Shown here: positions 44,300-53,711 of the stretch, piece by piece
Position numbering within the stretch: the first letter of the stretch is position 1
Layout of the letters: each line of letters starts with the position of its first letter
DNA from: CAVONV01 sp963697355
Lineage (GTDB): Bacteria > Acidobacteriota > Vicinamibacteria > Marinacidobacterales > DATDRI01
Length of the DNA: 59,401 nt
Assembly: GCA_963697355.1 (NCBI GenBank)
Contig: CAVONV010000029.1
Location: 1-59,401, forward strand
Direction of reading: 5' to 3'
Position numbers and translations under genes: made by a program
The notes under the pieces: generated by a model
The model's database searches: none
Seen by the model: the letters and a program-made list of their open reading frames with translations, nothing else
Told to the model about the DNA's origin: nothing

Positions 44300-44335
44300 A
44301 TGCCGACCTGCAGGGACTGCCGAGACCGACCGTGA
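44300..44335 (+). CDS. Short upstream ORF (11 codons) coupled to the DUF349 gene
   Basis: ATG at 44300 has an ideal AAGGAG site 6 bases upstream and encodes MPTCRDCRDRP, stopping at TGA 44333-44335, which overlaps the GTG start (44332) of the DUF349 protein. The GTG itself has no good ribosome site. This is either a leader peptide with translational coupling, or the real N-terminus of the big protein separated by an indel. Indels are common in this sequence. Confidence 0.4.
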   Translation: MPTCRDCRDRP

Positions 44336-47224
44336 GTTTACTCGACCGATTCCGACCCAAGTGGCAACACAGCGACACCGATGTTCGTGCCGCCGCCGTT
44401 CGTCATCTTGGGAAGGGCGATGAGGAGCTTCTGGAAGCTGTCGCCCAAGGCAATCCCGACGCGAGGGTCCGTCGAATCGCGGTGAAGAAGCTGGACAACC
44501 CGAAACTTCTTCTCGAGATAGGAAAACAGGACGAAGACGAGAATCTCCGAGGTTTTGCCTTGGAGCGCGCGAACGCCATTCTGGTCGAGATCGCCACGTG
44601 GGACGAAGACGAGGACCAGAGCAAGCGCGCCGTTGCCTTGTTGGATGACTCCAATCTACTGGCCAACGTAGTCAAAACAGCCCAATTCAAGGCCATCCGT
44701 CACTTGGCGCTCGAACGTTTGACCGAGGAAAAGGCACTCACGGAAGTCGTCCGCGCTTGTGAAGACACGGTACTCCGCACCGAAGCCCTTCAAAAGATTA
44801 CCGAATCCGGATTGTCTCCGCCTGATTGCCTTGGAGGAGAACGCTGAACTGGCCGTAGCGGCCGTAGAGAAGATCGACAACCTGGATATCCTCAACGCCC
44901 TGTTCGATGATCGCTCGACCCACAAGAGAGCGCGCGTTGTGGCACGAGACAAACTGGATGCGCTCGCCGCTCACGATCACCCCTTCCGACAAAAACAACG
45001 TCGCGCACGACAGCTCCAACTTTGCCAGGAAGTCGAAGCACTTCTGGACCTTGAGAACCTCGAGCAAGCGGTCGATTCGGTCAAGAAGGCTCAATCGCAA
45101 TGGGAAGAGCTTTCCCAGTTTACAGCAGCCGAAGAGAAGCTCCAGATGCAGTTCGAGCAATCCTGTACTGCCGTTCTCGACCGGAAGGCATTGTTCGACA
45201 GGCAGGCGGCCGAGAAATTGGAGCTCGAGAAAGCACTAGAGAAGGAGGTCGCTCAACGAACAGCTCTTTGCGAGAGAGTAGAACAACTCTCCGAAGGCGA
45301 CGTCGTCGAAGCACTCGCCGAAGCCCGAGCCGAATGGCAAAAACTTGGACCGGTCAAGGACGAGCAGGCCAAGACACTGGCGAAACGTTTCGCCGAAACC
45401 TGCGAGAAAACCGAACGCCAGCACGAGGAGTCGGCCATTTGGCGTGAGCTCGAGACCCACCTCGAATCCTTGATTTCAGAAGCCCAACGACTCGCTCGAG
45501 AGACCGTAGAACCCGATGCGCCCACGCATCTATTTGAAATCAAAAAGCGTTGGGCCGAGCTCGCCCCTTCAACACTTACACCTGAACACGGGGAGAACTA
45601 CCGGGCCCTGGACGCACGATTTCAAGAAGCCGTACAAAGCTTCGTCAAACACCAAGAGAAGGAGCGCGAACAGAGGCAAACTCAACAACAAGAAACACTG
45701 GGGCAGACCCAAGAGCTTTTAAAGAAACTCGAGGCGTTCTCTGAAACGGAAGAGCTCAACCTCAAGGAGGCCTTTAGAGAGTTTCGAGAATCTCAGACGT
45801 TTTTGAAGGAAATGGGCCCACTCCCACCGAGCGAAAACCGCAAGAAATGGCGGGCCAAGTTGTCCGACGCGCGCAAGCGTCTTCATTTGAGGATCCAGGA
45901 CTACAAAGAGACCGATGAATGGAGACGTTGGGCCAATGTGGACTTGCAAGAAAAGCTCATCAAAAGAATGAAAGCTCTCCAGGAGATGGAGGACCTACGA
46001 GAGGCGGCAAAACAGCTGAAGGAGATCCAGCTCGAATGGAAACAAGTGAGCGCTGTCCCGAAGTCACAGGCCGAGAATCTGTGGCAACGGTTCAAGGAGG
46101 CTCGCGATGAAGCTCGAGCTCGTTGCGATGATTTCTTCGGCACCTTGGACAAGGAGAGGTCGGAAAACCTCAAAAAGAAAAACGCCCTCTGTGAGAAGGT
46201 CGAGGCTCTAACCGATTCAGCGGAGTGGGAGAAAACGGCTCAATCGATCAAGGTCCTCCAGCAGGAATGGAAGCAGATTGGCGCCGTACCTCAACGTGAG
46301 TCCAACGCAATCTGGAAACGTTTCCGCAAGGCTTGTGACACCTTCTTCGAACGTCGAAAAGAACACTACTCTCACCTCAAAGACGAGCGAGACGAAAACC
46401 TAAAACGGAAAGTGGAGCTTTGTGAGAAAGCCGAGGCTCTTCAGGACTCGACGGACTGGAGCGCCACCGCAGACGGACTCAAACGATTGCAGTTGGAGTG
46501 GAAGAAGATCGGTCCCGTACCTCGCAAGAAGTCCGACGCGATATGGAAACGCTTCCGCTCATCCTGCGACTACTTTTTTGATCGTTTCAAACGCCGCGAC
46601 GAGGTCGAGCTGACCGAAAAACTCCGCAGCAAAGTAACCATCTGCGAAGAACTGGAGTCCCTACAACCGGAAGGTGGAAGTGGCGAGACGCCCAACAACG
46701 AGCTCATCGCCCAGAAGGTCCGGGCTTCGTGGAACGCCTGGAACAACATCGGGAACGTCCCCAAGGATGAAGAAGAGAAGATCGAGTCCAGATTTCGCAA
46801 GATTTGCGCGCAACTCGTCTCCATTGCCTCAGAAACTCTCCGCGGCACGGAGCTCGATCCGACGATCAACCAGAAAAAGAAAGAAAAACTCTGCGAGCGC
46901 CTTGAAGAGCTCGTAAGGACCTTCTCTCAAACAGATTCAGAAGACTCCCTGGAAGACTTGGCCGAACGCCTCAAAACGGCTTTGGCGGCTCGAACCATCG
47001 GAGGCGATTCGCCAAAAGATCCGGCTCTCACCTGGAAAGAATCGGCACAAGAGGTTCGACGTCTCAAGACGAGCTGGGAACGCCTTGGTCCTGTACCCGA
47101 AGAAACCGGCGAATCCCTCGACGCGCGCTTCCAGAAAGCCTATTCGGAATTCTTCGCGCTCAAGCCCTCTCCTGAACCGCGATCCTCGGACCGTAGGGGA
47201 CGTGAGTCCTCGGCACATCGGTAA
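44332..47224 (+). CDS. Large DUF349 repeat protein (single frameshift near 44805)
   Basis: A protein of roughly 960 residues. The first 160 form HEAT-like helical repeats (DVRAAAVRHLGKGDEELLEA, NPDARVRRIAVKKLDNPKLL). The rest is a series of DUF349 helical units, each with a LQxEWKxIGxVP core followed by WKRFRxxCDxFFxR, for example QQEWKQIGAVPQRESNAIWK and LEWKKIGPVPRKKSDAIWKR. The frame shifts by one base near 44805, where RIALEENAEL-type sequence resumes at once, so this is probably one gene. Function is unknown; its charged coiled helices suggest a scaffold. GTG at 44332 is the assumed start, overlapping a short ORF. Confidence 0.8.
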
Positions 47225-47226
47225 CA

Positions 47227-47266
47227 AAGAACTCGAGAACTCAAGAACTCGAGTATTCAAGAATCT
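47227..47266 (+). repeat. 8-bp minisatellite, locus 2
   Basis: Five units AAGAACTC, GAGAACTC, AAGAACTC, GAGTATTC, AAGAATCT begin 2 bp after the DUF349 stop, in sense orientation. A run of GCCCCT/GCCCGA hexamer-like sequence follows near 47335-47355. Confidence 0.75.
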
Positions 47267-47442
47267 ATGAGTAGCATCCGCTCGGGCGGGACGTCCGCCG
47301 CATCAGGAACTAAGTAACGTCGTGCGGATGCCCCGTGCCCCTGCCCGAGCCCGAGGGAAATCAGTTGGAAGAATCCATGAATAGTTGAGGGCATGGAGGG
47401 TCAGGCCTCTGGTTAATCGCATTGGTTGGGGCCCTTCATGAT

Positions 47443-50139
47443 TCATGATTCAATACTTGGTGTGTAGCGGCGGAGTCGGAGAGCGTTCGTTACAACTGAG
47501 ACCGAGCTCATGGCCATGGCGGCGGCCGCGACGACCGGTGACAGCAAAATCCCGAAGAATGGGTAGAGCAGGCCGGCCGCAATGGGGATTCCCGTTGCGT
47601 TATAGGCGAAGGCCCAAAACAGATTTTGTTTGATGATCTGCAAGGTACGCCGAGAAAGAAGTATCGATTCGACCACTCCGCCAAGGTCCCCTCTCACCAG
47701 TGTAATGTCGGCCGCTTCGATGGCAATATCGGTTCCCGACCCGATGGCGACTCCGACGTCGGCTTGAGCAAGAGCCGGTGCATCGTTGACGCCGTCCCCG
47801 ACCATGGCGACTCTCTTGCCTTCCCCCTGGAGTTTCTTGATTTCTTCCGACTTCCTGTCGGGTAGGACCTCAGCAATGACGTCCTTGATGCCAACTTGTT
47901 TCGCAATAGTCTCTGCCGTCCCTCGACTGTCCCCTGTCAGCATGACGACATCAATCCCTAGCCGGTTGAGGGCCTGGACGGCTTTCGCCAATCCGTCCTT
48001 TACCGTATCTGCTACACCAATGAGGCCCACCAGCTTGCCGTCTATCGCGACGAACACCGAGCCTTTGCCTTCTTTCGCGAGATGTTTCGCGCCCTCTTCC
48101 ATACGCCCGAGCTCGATCCCCTCTTCCTTCATCCAACGCCGGTTGCCGATGAGGACTCGAGCTCGACTCGTTGTCGCTCTCACGCCTCGACCGGGAAGCG
48201 CCTCGAAGTTCTCCAAAGAGAACAAAGTCAAACCCTTGTTGGTCCCGTACTCGACAATGGCTCTTCCCAAAGGGTGCTCGGAGCCCGCCTCCACGGACGC
48301 CGCCCAAGAAAGGACTTGCCGAGTATCTCTTCCCGGAGCGGCGACGACATCGGTGACGGTGATTTCCCCCTTGGTAATGGTTCCGGTTTTGTCCAATATC
48401 ACGACATCCACGCCACTCAAACGTTCAAGCGCGTCGGCCGACTTGACCAAGATACCCCGTTCCGCTCCCCGCCCCGTGGCCACCACAATCGCCGTCGGTG
48501 TGGCAAGACCGAGGGCACAAGGACAGGCAATGATGAGAACGGCAATAGCGTTCAAGAGCGCGAAAGTAAACGCTGGAACAGGACCGAAAAGATACCAGAT
48601 GCCGAATGTTAGCAACGCAATTCCAATGACAATGGGCACAAAAACACCGGCAACCTTGTCGGCAAGTCTTTGGATGGGCGCTTTGGAGCCCTGTGCTTCC
48701 TGCACCAGACGAATGATTTGAGCCAGAACCGTGCCTTCACCAACCCTCGTGGCTTGGAAACGAAAGCTGCCGGTTTGATTGACGGTGCTCCCCGTTACGG
48801 AATCACCGGGGGCCTTGTCAACGGGGAGGCTCTCTCCAGTCACCAACGATTCGTCGACCGACGACATCCCGTGTTGGATGACGCCATCCACGGGTATCTT
48901 CTCTCCGGGGCGAACGACCACCATGTCCCCAACGGCAACATCTTCGATGGGCACGTCAACCTCTACCCCGTCACGAACAAGGTGAGCCGTCGTCACCTGT
49001 AGGCCCATAAGTTTTCGAATGGCGTCCGAAGCACGGCCTTTGGCCCTAGCCTCCAGAACCTTGCCAAATAGAATGAGGGTGACGATCATCCCGGTTGTGT
49101 CGAAGTAGACGGAGGCGTTCGGGAAAGCACTTGGGAAAAACGTGACGATGCCGCTGTAGAAATAAGCCGCCGAGGTCCCGATGGCGATTAGACTGTCCAT
49201 GTTGAACGAGAGAGTCTTCAGGCCCGCCCAAAAGCCTCTCAAAAACTGCTCTCCGCACCAAAAGAGCACTGGCGTCGTCAAAAGGAACAGGACGTTGCGT
49301 GACGCCGGAATCGAGAAACCCAAGGTCTCCACTCGAATCATGGAAAGCACCATAATCGCAAGCGTCAACGAAGCCGAGACGATGAGCTTCAATCTGACGT
49401 GACGGTACTCAGCGTCCCGAATTTTCTGCTCCAAGTCCCGGGAGGCCACGCCTCCCTCCGAGACCAAAAGTCGATAGGGTCCCGAATCGGACACCGTTCG
49501 AGTGAGTGCGGCTAGATCAACCTGGCCGGGATCGAAGGTTACGACAACTCGCTCCGTTGCGAAGTTGACGACCGCTTCCGAAACACCGGAGACTCTTCCC
49601 AGCGCGGTCTCAATCGTCGAAACACAGGCCGCACAATGCATCCCTTGGACAGGGACGTCGAGTTTCGTCTGCCCTAGCCCTTTCGATACCACCTTGGCGT
49701 CTTTGGGTGGCGTCGATAGTTTCGGCATTTCCAATGAGACCAATCCGACACCGGTCGGCGTTTCCCTTACGGAGCCGTCAGCCTCAAGATAAGCCCTTGG
49801 CTCTTTGTCGAAAGCCGTCTTACATCCCGGAGCACAGAAGTAATAGGTTGTCCCATCGAACAACGAGCTATGGCTCGCGGTGTCCGGATCGACTTTCATA
49901 TGACACACGGGATCGATGGCTGCCGGCGACTGCACCACCGAGAGTTGGACCAATCCGCCGACGGGATTGGAGCTCTCTACCTGGCTCCGATATTTCTCGG
50001 GCTCACGTTCAAAGGTGGAAAGGCAACCGGGCGCGCAGAAGTAGTAGGTCCGCCCTTCATAGGTTGTTTTGAACTTTGCCGATTTCGGATCGACCGTCAT
50101 CCCGCAGATAGGATCGATAGCCTTGCCGTTATTCGTCAT
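47443..50139 (-). CDS. copA: Copper-translocating P1B-type ATPase with two YHS domains
   Basis: This is an 898-residue heavy-metal pump. The N-terminus carries two YHS domains (DPICGMTVDP with YYFCAPGC, residues about 8-50; DPVCHMKVDP with YYFCAPGC, about 74-116), then one HMA domain (GMHCAACVSTIETAL near 166). Membrane helices follow with the transport motif CPCALG near 539, the phosphorylation site DKTGTITKG near 582, SEHPLGRAI and GDGVNDAPAL. CPC plus the CxxC HMA indicates Cu(I) export. One YHS is sometimes seen on such pumps; two in tandem is less common. It is divergent from a histidine kinase gene 97 bp away. Confidence 0.93.
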   Translation of the reverse strand: MTNNGKAIDPICGMTVDPKSAKFKTTYEGRTYYFCAPGCLSTFEREPEKYRSQVESSNPVGGLVQLSVVQSPAAIDPVCHMKVDPDTASHSSLFDGTTYYFCAPGCKTAFDKEPRAYLEADGSVRETPTGVGLVSLEMPKLSTPPKDAKVVSKGLGQTKLDVPVQGMHCAACVSTIETALGRVSGVSEAVVNFATERVVVTFDPGQVDLAALTRTVSDSGPYRLLVSEGGVASRDLEQKIRDAEYRHVRLKLIVSASLTLAIMVLSMIRVETLGFSIPASRNVLFLLTTPVLFWCGEQFLRGFWAGLKTLSFNMDSLIAIGTSAAYFYSGIVTFFPSAFPNASVYFDTTGMIVTLILFGKVLEARAKGRASDAIRKLMGLQVTTAHLVRDGVEVDVPIEDVAVGDMVVVRPGEKIPVDGVIQHGMSSVDESLVTGESLPVDKAPGDSVTGSTVNQTGSFRFQATRVGEGTVLAQIIRLVQEAQGSKAPIQRLADKVAGVFVPIVIGIALLTFGIWYLFGPVPAFTFALLNAIAVLIIACPCALGLATPTAIVVATGRGAERGILVKSADALERLSGVDVVILDKTGTITKGEITVTDVVAAPGRDTRQVLSWAASVEAGSEHPLGRAIVEYGTNKGLTLFSLENFEALPGRGVRATTSRARVLIGNRRWMKEEGIELGRMEEGAKHLAKEGKGSVFVAIDGKLVGLIGVADTVKDGLAKAVQALNRLGIDVVMLTGDSRGTAETIAKQVGIKDVIAEVLPDRKSEEIKKLQGEGKRVAMVGDGVNDAPALAQADVGVAIGSGTDIAIEAADITLVRGDLGGVVESILLSRRTLQIIKQNLFWAFAYNATGIPIAAGLLYPFFGILLSPVVAAAAMAMSSVSVVTNALRLRRYTPSIES

Positions 50140-50236
50140 GTTGCCGTCCCTTGCCCCTTTGCTTTGGAGTCTAGCACAGCCACCGAGAGACTGTTTGACC
50201 TGAGAGGCCGCAACAGCTTAGGCTTCAAAAAGCTCC

Positions 50237-50935
50237 ATGGCTAAAGAGTATCTAGGTCCCGCCGCAGAGCTCGTCCACGAGCTCCAGGCTCCCCTCACCG
50301 TCCTTCGGGCGCGACTAGAGGCGGGCATCGAATCATCATCCTGTGACAGCGGGTGCAAGCAACTGCTTCGGCAGTGTCTCGACGAGGTCAAAGAAATCAA
50401 CCAAACGGTCGTTGACATACTTCTGTTGGAAAAAGCGGACTCGGGGCGACTTGTGGTTGAACCAAGCCCATGTGATCTATCGCAAATCGTATCGGGGGTG
50501 GGCGCCCATTTCGAACCTCTCTCGTCATCCCGCGGTGTCGATTTCACGGTCGACGTGCAACGGCATCTCTATGTCGAGGCGAATGAAGGACATTTGAAAC
50601 GGGTTCTGTCCAACATCGTCGAGAACGCCCTGAAATACACCCCGGAGGGCGGCCAGGTCTCCATCGAGGTCAGACGCTCAGATACTTCGATAGAAGTCAG
50701 AATTGCAGATACCGGTTGTGGTGTTCCCGCTGAATCCCTCGAGGACATTTTCGATCGGTTCTACCGGGTCGCGGGTAACCGTGAAAACGCCGGTACGGGG
50801 TTGGGTCTGTCCATTGCACGAACGCTGACGAGGATCAATGGCGGAACCATCGAGGTCGAAAGCACCGAAGACAAGGGCTCATGTTTCACTCTTAGGTTTC
50901 CCGCTTATAACGCCCGCCTCCCAAATCGACGCTGA
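50237..50935 (+). CDS. Soluble sensor-less histidine kinase
   Basis: A 232-residue protein consisting only of HisKA (ELVHELQAPLTVLRARLE, phospho-His in VHE) and the HATPase domain (N box LSNIVENALKYTP, G1 IADTGCGVP, F box, G2 GTGLGLSIAR). It has no membrane helix or sensor domain, and the frame is not open upstream with anything recognisable. No response regulator gene is adjacent. It resembles the cytoplasmic half of heavy-metal sensor kinases and lies divergently beside copA, so a copper-response role is possible. It may also be a truncated gene. Confidence 0.82.
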   Translation: MAKEYLGPAAELVHELQAPLTVLRARLEAGIESSSCDSGCKQLLRQCLDEVKEINQTVVDILLLEKADSGRLVVEPSPCDLSQIVSGVGAHFEPLSSSRGVDFTVDVQRHLYVEANEGHLKRVLSNIVENALKYTPEGGQVSIEVRRSDTSIEVRIADTGCGVPAESLEDIFDRFYRVAGNRENAGTGLGLSIARTLTRINGGTIEVESTEDKGSCFTLRFPAYNARLPNRR

Positions 50936-50975
50936 TATATTGACTGGAATGAAGACTCTATTGTAGGTTGAAGGT

Positions 50976-52160
50976 ATGTTTCGCTTTCTAACAGCCGGAG
51001 AGTCACACGGTCCAGCTCTTACCGTCATTCTCGAGGGTCTTCCGGCTGGGATGCCGATCGACTTCGACGCAACCACCCATGAGCTGGCACGGCGTCAACT
51101 TGGGTATGGGCGCGGCGCGCGAATGAAGATTGAAAAAGACCGCGCCGAAGTCCTGGGTGGTATTCGTAACGGCATGACCACGGGCGGCCCGATATGCTTC
51201 CAGATCCCCAACAAGGACTGGGAGAATTGGAAGAACAAACTATCCCCTTACCCTGAAGAGAACACCGAAAGCATCCCGGAGTTGGTGCATCCCCGACCGG
51301 GCCATGCCGACCTTGCCGGCGCCCTCAAATACGGCGTGGACGACTTCCGAGACATATTGGAGCGCTCGAGCGCCCGAGAAACCGCAGCGCGAGTTTCCGC
51401 CGGCTCATTGGCCAAACAGCTTTTACGACACTTCAAATGCGAGATTCGCAGTCACGTCATCGGCATCGGGACCGCTCGCCGCTCCGATGACTCTTCGGAA
51501 GTAGCGTGGGAGGATATCGCTCGCATCCCCGAAGACTCTCCGCTCAGCTGCGCGGACGGAGAACTCGAGAAAGAAATGATGAGGCAAATCGACCAGGCCG
51601 CGAGTGAGGGCGATACTCTCGGAGGAGTCATCGAAGTCGTAGCCCACACTCCTCCGCCGGGGCTTGGTTCCTTCACGCAATGGGACAAGCGGCTAGACGG
51701 CATGCTGGCGCGAGCGATGTTGTCGGTTCCCGCCATCAAAGCGCTTGGCTTTGGTCGAGGGGCGAGATCTTCAGAGCTCAGAGGCTCAGAGCTTCATGAC
51801 GAGATTGTCTATACTTCCGATGACGGCCTCCAACGAACGAGCAACAATGCGGGCGGCATCGAAGGAGGTATCACCAACGGCGAAGAGCTCCGTATCAAGA
51901 TTCACATGAAACCCCTGTCTTCGCTCATGAGACCCCTCCGATCCGTGGACATAAAGACCATGGAGCCCGCAGACGCGGCTCGAATCAGGTCCGATACCTG
52001 CGCCGTGCCCGCCGCCGGAGTGGTTGCCGAAGCCATGGTTGCTCTGACTCTTGCAGAAGCCGCGATGGAAAAATTCGGAGGCGATAGCTTACCGCAAACG
52101 TTATCGAACTATCAGAATCACACGAAACGAGTCGAGCAGTTTCTGAGACGAAAGCGATAG
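50976..52160 (+). CDS. aroC: Chorismate synthase
   Basis: A 394-residue FMN-dependent chorismate synthase, beginning RFLTAGESHGPALTVILEG, with RRQLGYGRGARMKIEKD, the family signature VRPGHADLAGALKY-like block (HPRPGHADLAGALKYG) and RSSARETAARVSAG, then GIEGGITNGEELRIKI. It converts EPSP to chorismate, the last shared step to aromatic amino acids and quinones. It is the first gene of an aroC-def-fmt run; def begins 6 bp after its stop. Confidence 0.95.
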   Translation: MFRFLTAGESHGPALTVILEGLPAGMPIDFDATTHELARRQLGYGRGARMKIEKDRAEVLGGIRNGMTTGGPICFQIPNKDWENWKNKLSPYPEENTESIPELVHPRPGHADLAGALKYGVDDFRDILERSSARETAARVSAGSLAKQLLRHFKCEIRSHVIGIGTARRSDDSSEVAWEDIARIPEDSPLSCADGELEKEMMRQIDQAASEGDTLGGVIEVVAHTPPPGLGSFTQWDKRLDGMLARAMLSVPAIKALGFGRGARSSELRGSELHDEIVYTSDDGLQRTSNNAGGIEGGITNGEELRIKIHMKPLSSLMRPLRSVDIKTMEPADAARIRSDTCAVPAAGVVAEAMVALTLAEAAMEKFGGDSLPQTLSNYQNHTKRVEQFLRRKR

Positions 52161-52166
52161 CAGGAA

Positions 52167-52679
52167 ATGACCATACGACCCATCGTCAAGTTCGGGACCC
52201 AGGTGTTGCACGAACCGGCCAAAACCATCACCGAGTTTCCCGACTCCTTGGAGGAACTGGTCCAGGACATGCTCCAGACCATGTATGCCGCTCCCGGTGT
52301 CGGCCTCGCCGCCACCCAGATCGGGTTGGACATCAGATTGTTCGTCATCGACACCGCAGCCGGCGAGGATCCAGAGCAACCCATCGTCATGACCAACCCC
52401 GAGATCATCGAAATGAAGGGAGAGCAGAGGGAAGAAGAAGGCTGTCTTTCCGTGCCGGGCCACCACGGAGTGGTAGCGCGACCGGCCTGGGTCAAAGTCC
52501 GTGGGCAGGACATCAAGGGCAATCCGATCGTTCGAGAAGGCACGGGTCTGCTCGCTCGAGCCTTTTGCCATGAGACCGACCATTTGAATGGAAAACTGTT
52601 CGTGGATCGACTCGGCATCCTGAAACGCGATCTCATCAAACGGAAGATCCGCAAACTGATCAAGAAGGGAGACTGGTGA
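52167..52679 (+). CDS. def: Peptide deformylase
   Basis: A 170-residue metalloenzyme with all three motifs: GVGLAATQIG, EEGCLSVPG (metal-ligand cysteine) and FCHETDHLNG (HExxH). It removes the N-formyl group from nascent proteins. It overlaps fmt by four bases, so formylation and deformylation are produced from one transcript. The C-terminal basic helix (RKIRKLIKK) is typical of the ribosome-binding end. Confidence 0.96.
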   Translation: MTIRPIVKFGTQVLHEPAKTITEFPDSLEELVQDMLQTMYAAPGVGLAATQIGLDIRLFVIDTAAGEDPEQPIVMTNPEIIEMKGEQREEEGCLSVPGHHGVVARPAWVKVRGQDIKGNPIVREGTGLLARAFCHETDHLNGKLFVDRLGILKRDLIKRKIRKLIKKGDW

Positions 52680-53605
52680 AGCTCATCTTCATGGGCTCCG
52701 GCGAATTCGCCGTCCCCTCCTTTCGGGCACTCCTCGATTCACGGCACGATGTCTTGGCTCTTGTCACCCAGCCGGATAAGCCGGCAGGTAGGGGGCATGC
52801 CCTTCGAATGCCGCCGACGAAGCTCGTCGCTATCGAGCAGGCAATCCCCATTCACCAACCACCCAAGGTCCGTGCTCAGGAATGTGTGGAGTTGATTCGG
52901 GAAATCGAACCGGACTGCATCGTGGTGGTCGCTTATGGTCAGATCATTCCCAAGTCGATATTGGACGTCCCGCCCCAGGGCATCATCAATGTTCACGGCT
53001 CTTTGTTGCCCGCCTACCGAGGTGCCGCACCCATCCAGTGGTCGATCGCTCGAGGCGAAAAAGAGACGGGCGTAACGACCATGCTCATGGACGAAGGGAT
53101 GGATACGGGCCCTTCCCTACTCACGAGAAAGATATCCATCGGTCCCGAAGACACGGGCGGGAGCCTAGGTGAGAAAATGGCACCATTGGGGGCCGAGCTT
53201 CTAATAGAGACACTCGACGCTTGGGAGCAGGGGAAGATCACGCCCCAACCCCAAGATGACTCCCTAGCTACGAAAGCTCCCATCATCAGGAAAGAGCACG
53301 CTCGAATCGATTGGAATTTACGCGCGGATGAAATCGAGCGTCGGATTAGGGCTTTCAAACCGTGGCCCGGAGCTTATTCAGAGATCGAAGGAGCAACCGT
53401 CAAAGTTCACAGGGCAAAGGTGGATACCTCTTCCAATAGCCCACCGGGTGTAACTCTAGTGGTCGACGGGGATGGGATCGTCGTCGCATGTGGTTCCGCT
53501 ACCAGCCTTCGGCTGCTCGAGGTCCAAGCGCAAGGCAAAAAGAAGATGGCCGCGGATGCCTTCGCCCGCGGCCAGAGAATCACTCCCGGCACACTGTGGA
53601 CCTGA
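52676..53605 (+). CDS. fmt: Methionyl-tRNA formyltransferase
   Basis: A 309-residue formyltransferase with GTG start at the overlap with def. KLIFMGSGEFAVPSFRALL is the nucleotide-like fold start. INVHGSLLPAYRGAAPIQW contains the catalytic Asn and His, and LMDEGMDTGPSLL the catalytic Asp. The C-terminal tRNA-binding domain (IRAFKPWPGAYSEI) is present. It formylates Met-tRNAi with 10-formyl-THF. Confidence 0.95.
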   Translation: MKLIFMGSGEFAVPSFRALLDSRHDVLALVTQPDKPAGRGHALRMPPTKLVAIEQAIPIHQPPKVRAQECVELIREIEPDCIVVVAYGQIIPKSILDVPPQGIINVHGSLLPAYRGAAPIQWSIARGEKETGVTTMLMDEGMDTGPSLLTRKISIGPEDTGGSLGEKMAPLGAELLIETLDAWEQGKITPQPQDDSLATKAPIIRKEHARIDWNLRADEIERRIRAFKPWPGAYSEIEGATVKVHRAKVDTSSNSPPGVTLVVDGDGIVVACGSATSLRLLEVQAQGKKKMAADAFARGQRITPGTLWT

Positions 53606-53634
53606 TGAAGATAGATTTCAAAGAGACGGAAGAT

Positions 53635-53666
53635 AGGAACTCAAGAACCCAAGAACCCAAGAACCC
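53635..53666 (+). repeat. 8-bp minisatellite, locus 3
   Basis: AGGAACTC followed by three AAGAACCC units, 29 bp after the fmt stop and in sense orientation. A degenerate GAGTACTC/GAGTGCTA pair follows about 15 bp later. Confidence 0.7.
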
Positions 53667-53711
53667 GAGCGGATCTGCTTGAGTACTCGAGTGCTATTAT
53701 TTTCCTCCATA

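Noticed and set aside
44759..47224. DUF349 protein starting at 44759 as a separate gene
   Set aside because: Similarity runs continuously from the upstream frame across a one-base shift near 44805, so one gene is more likely.
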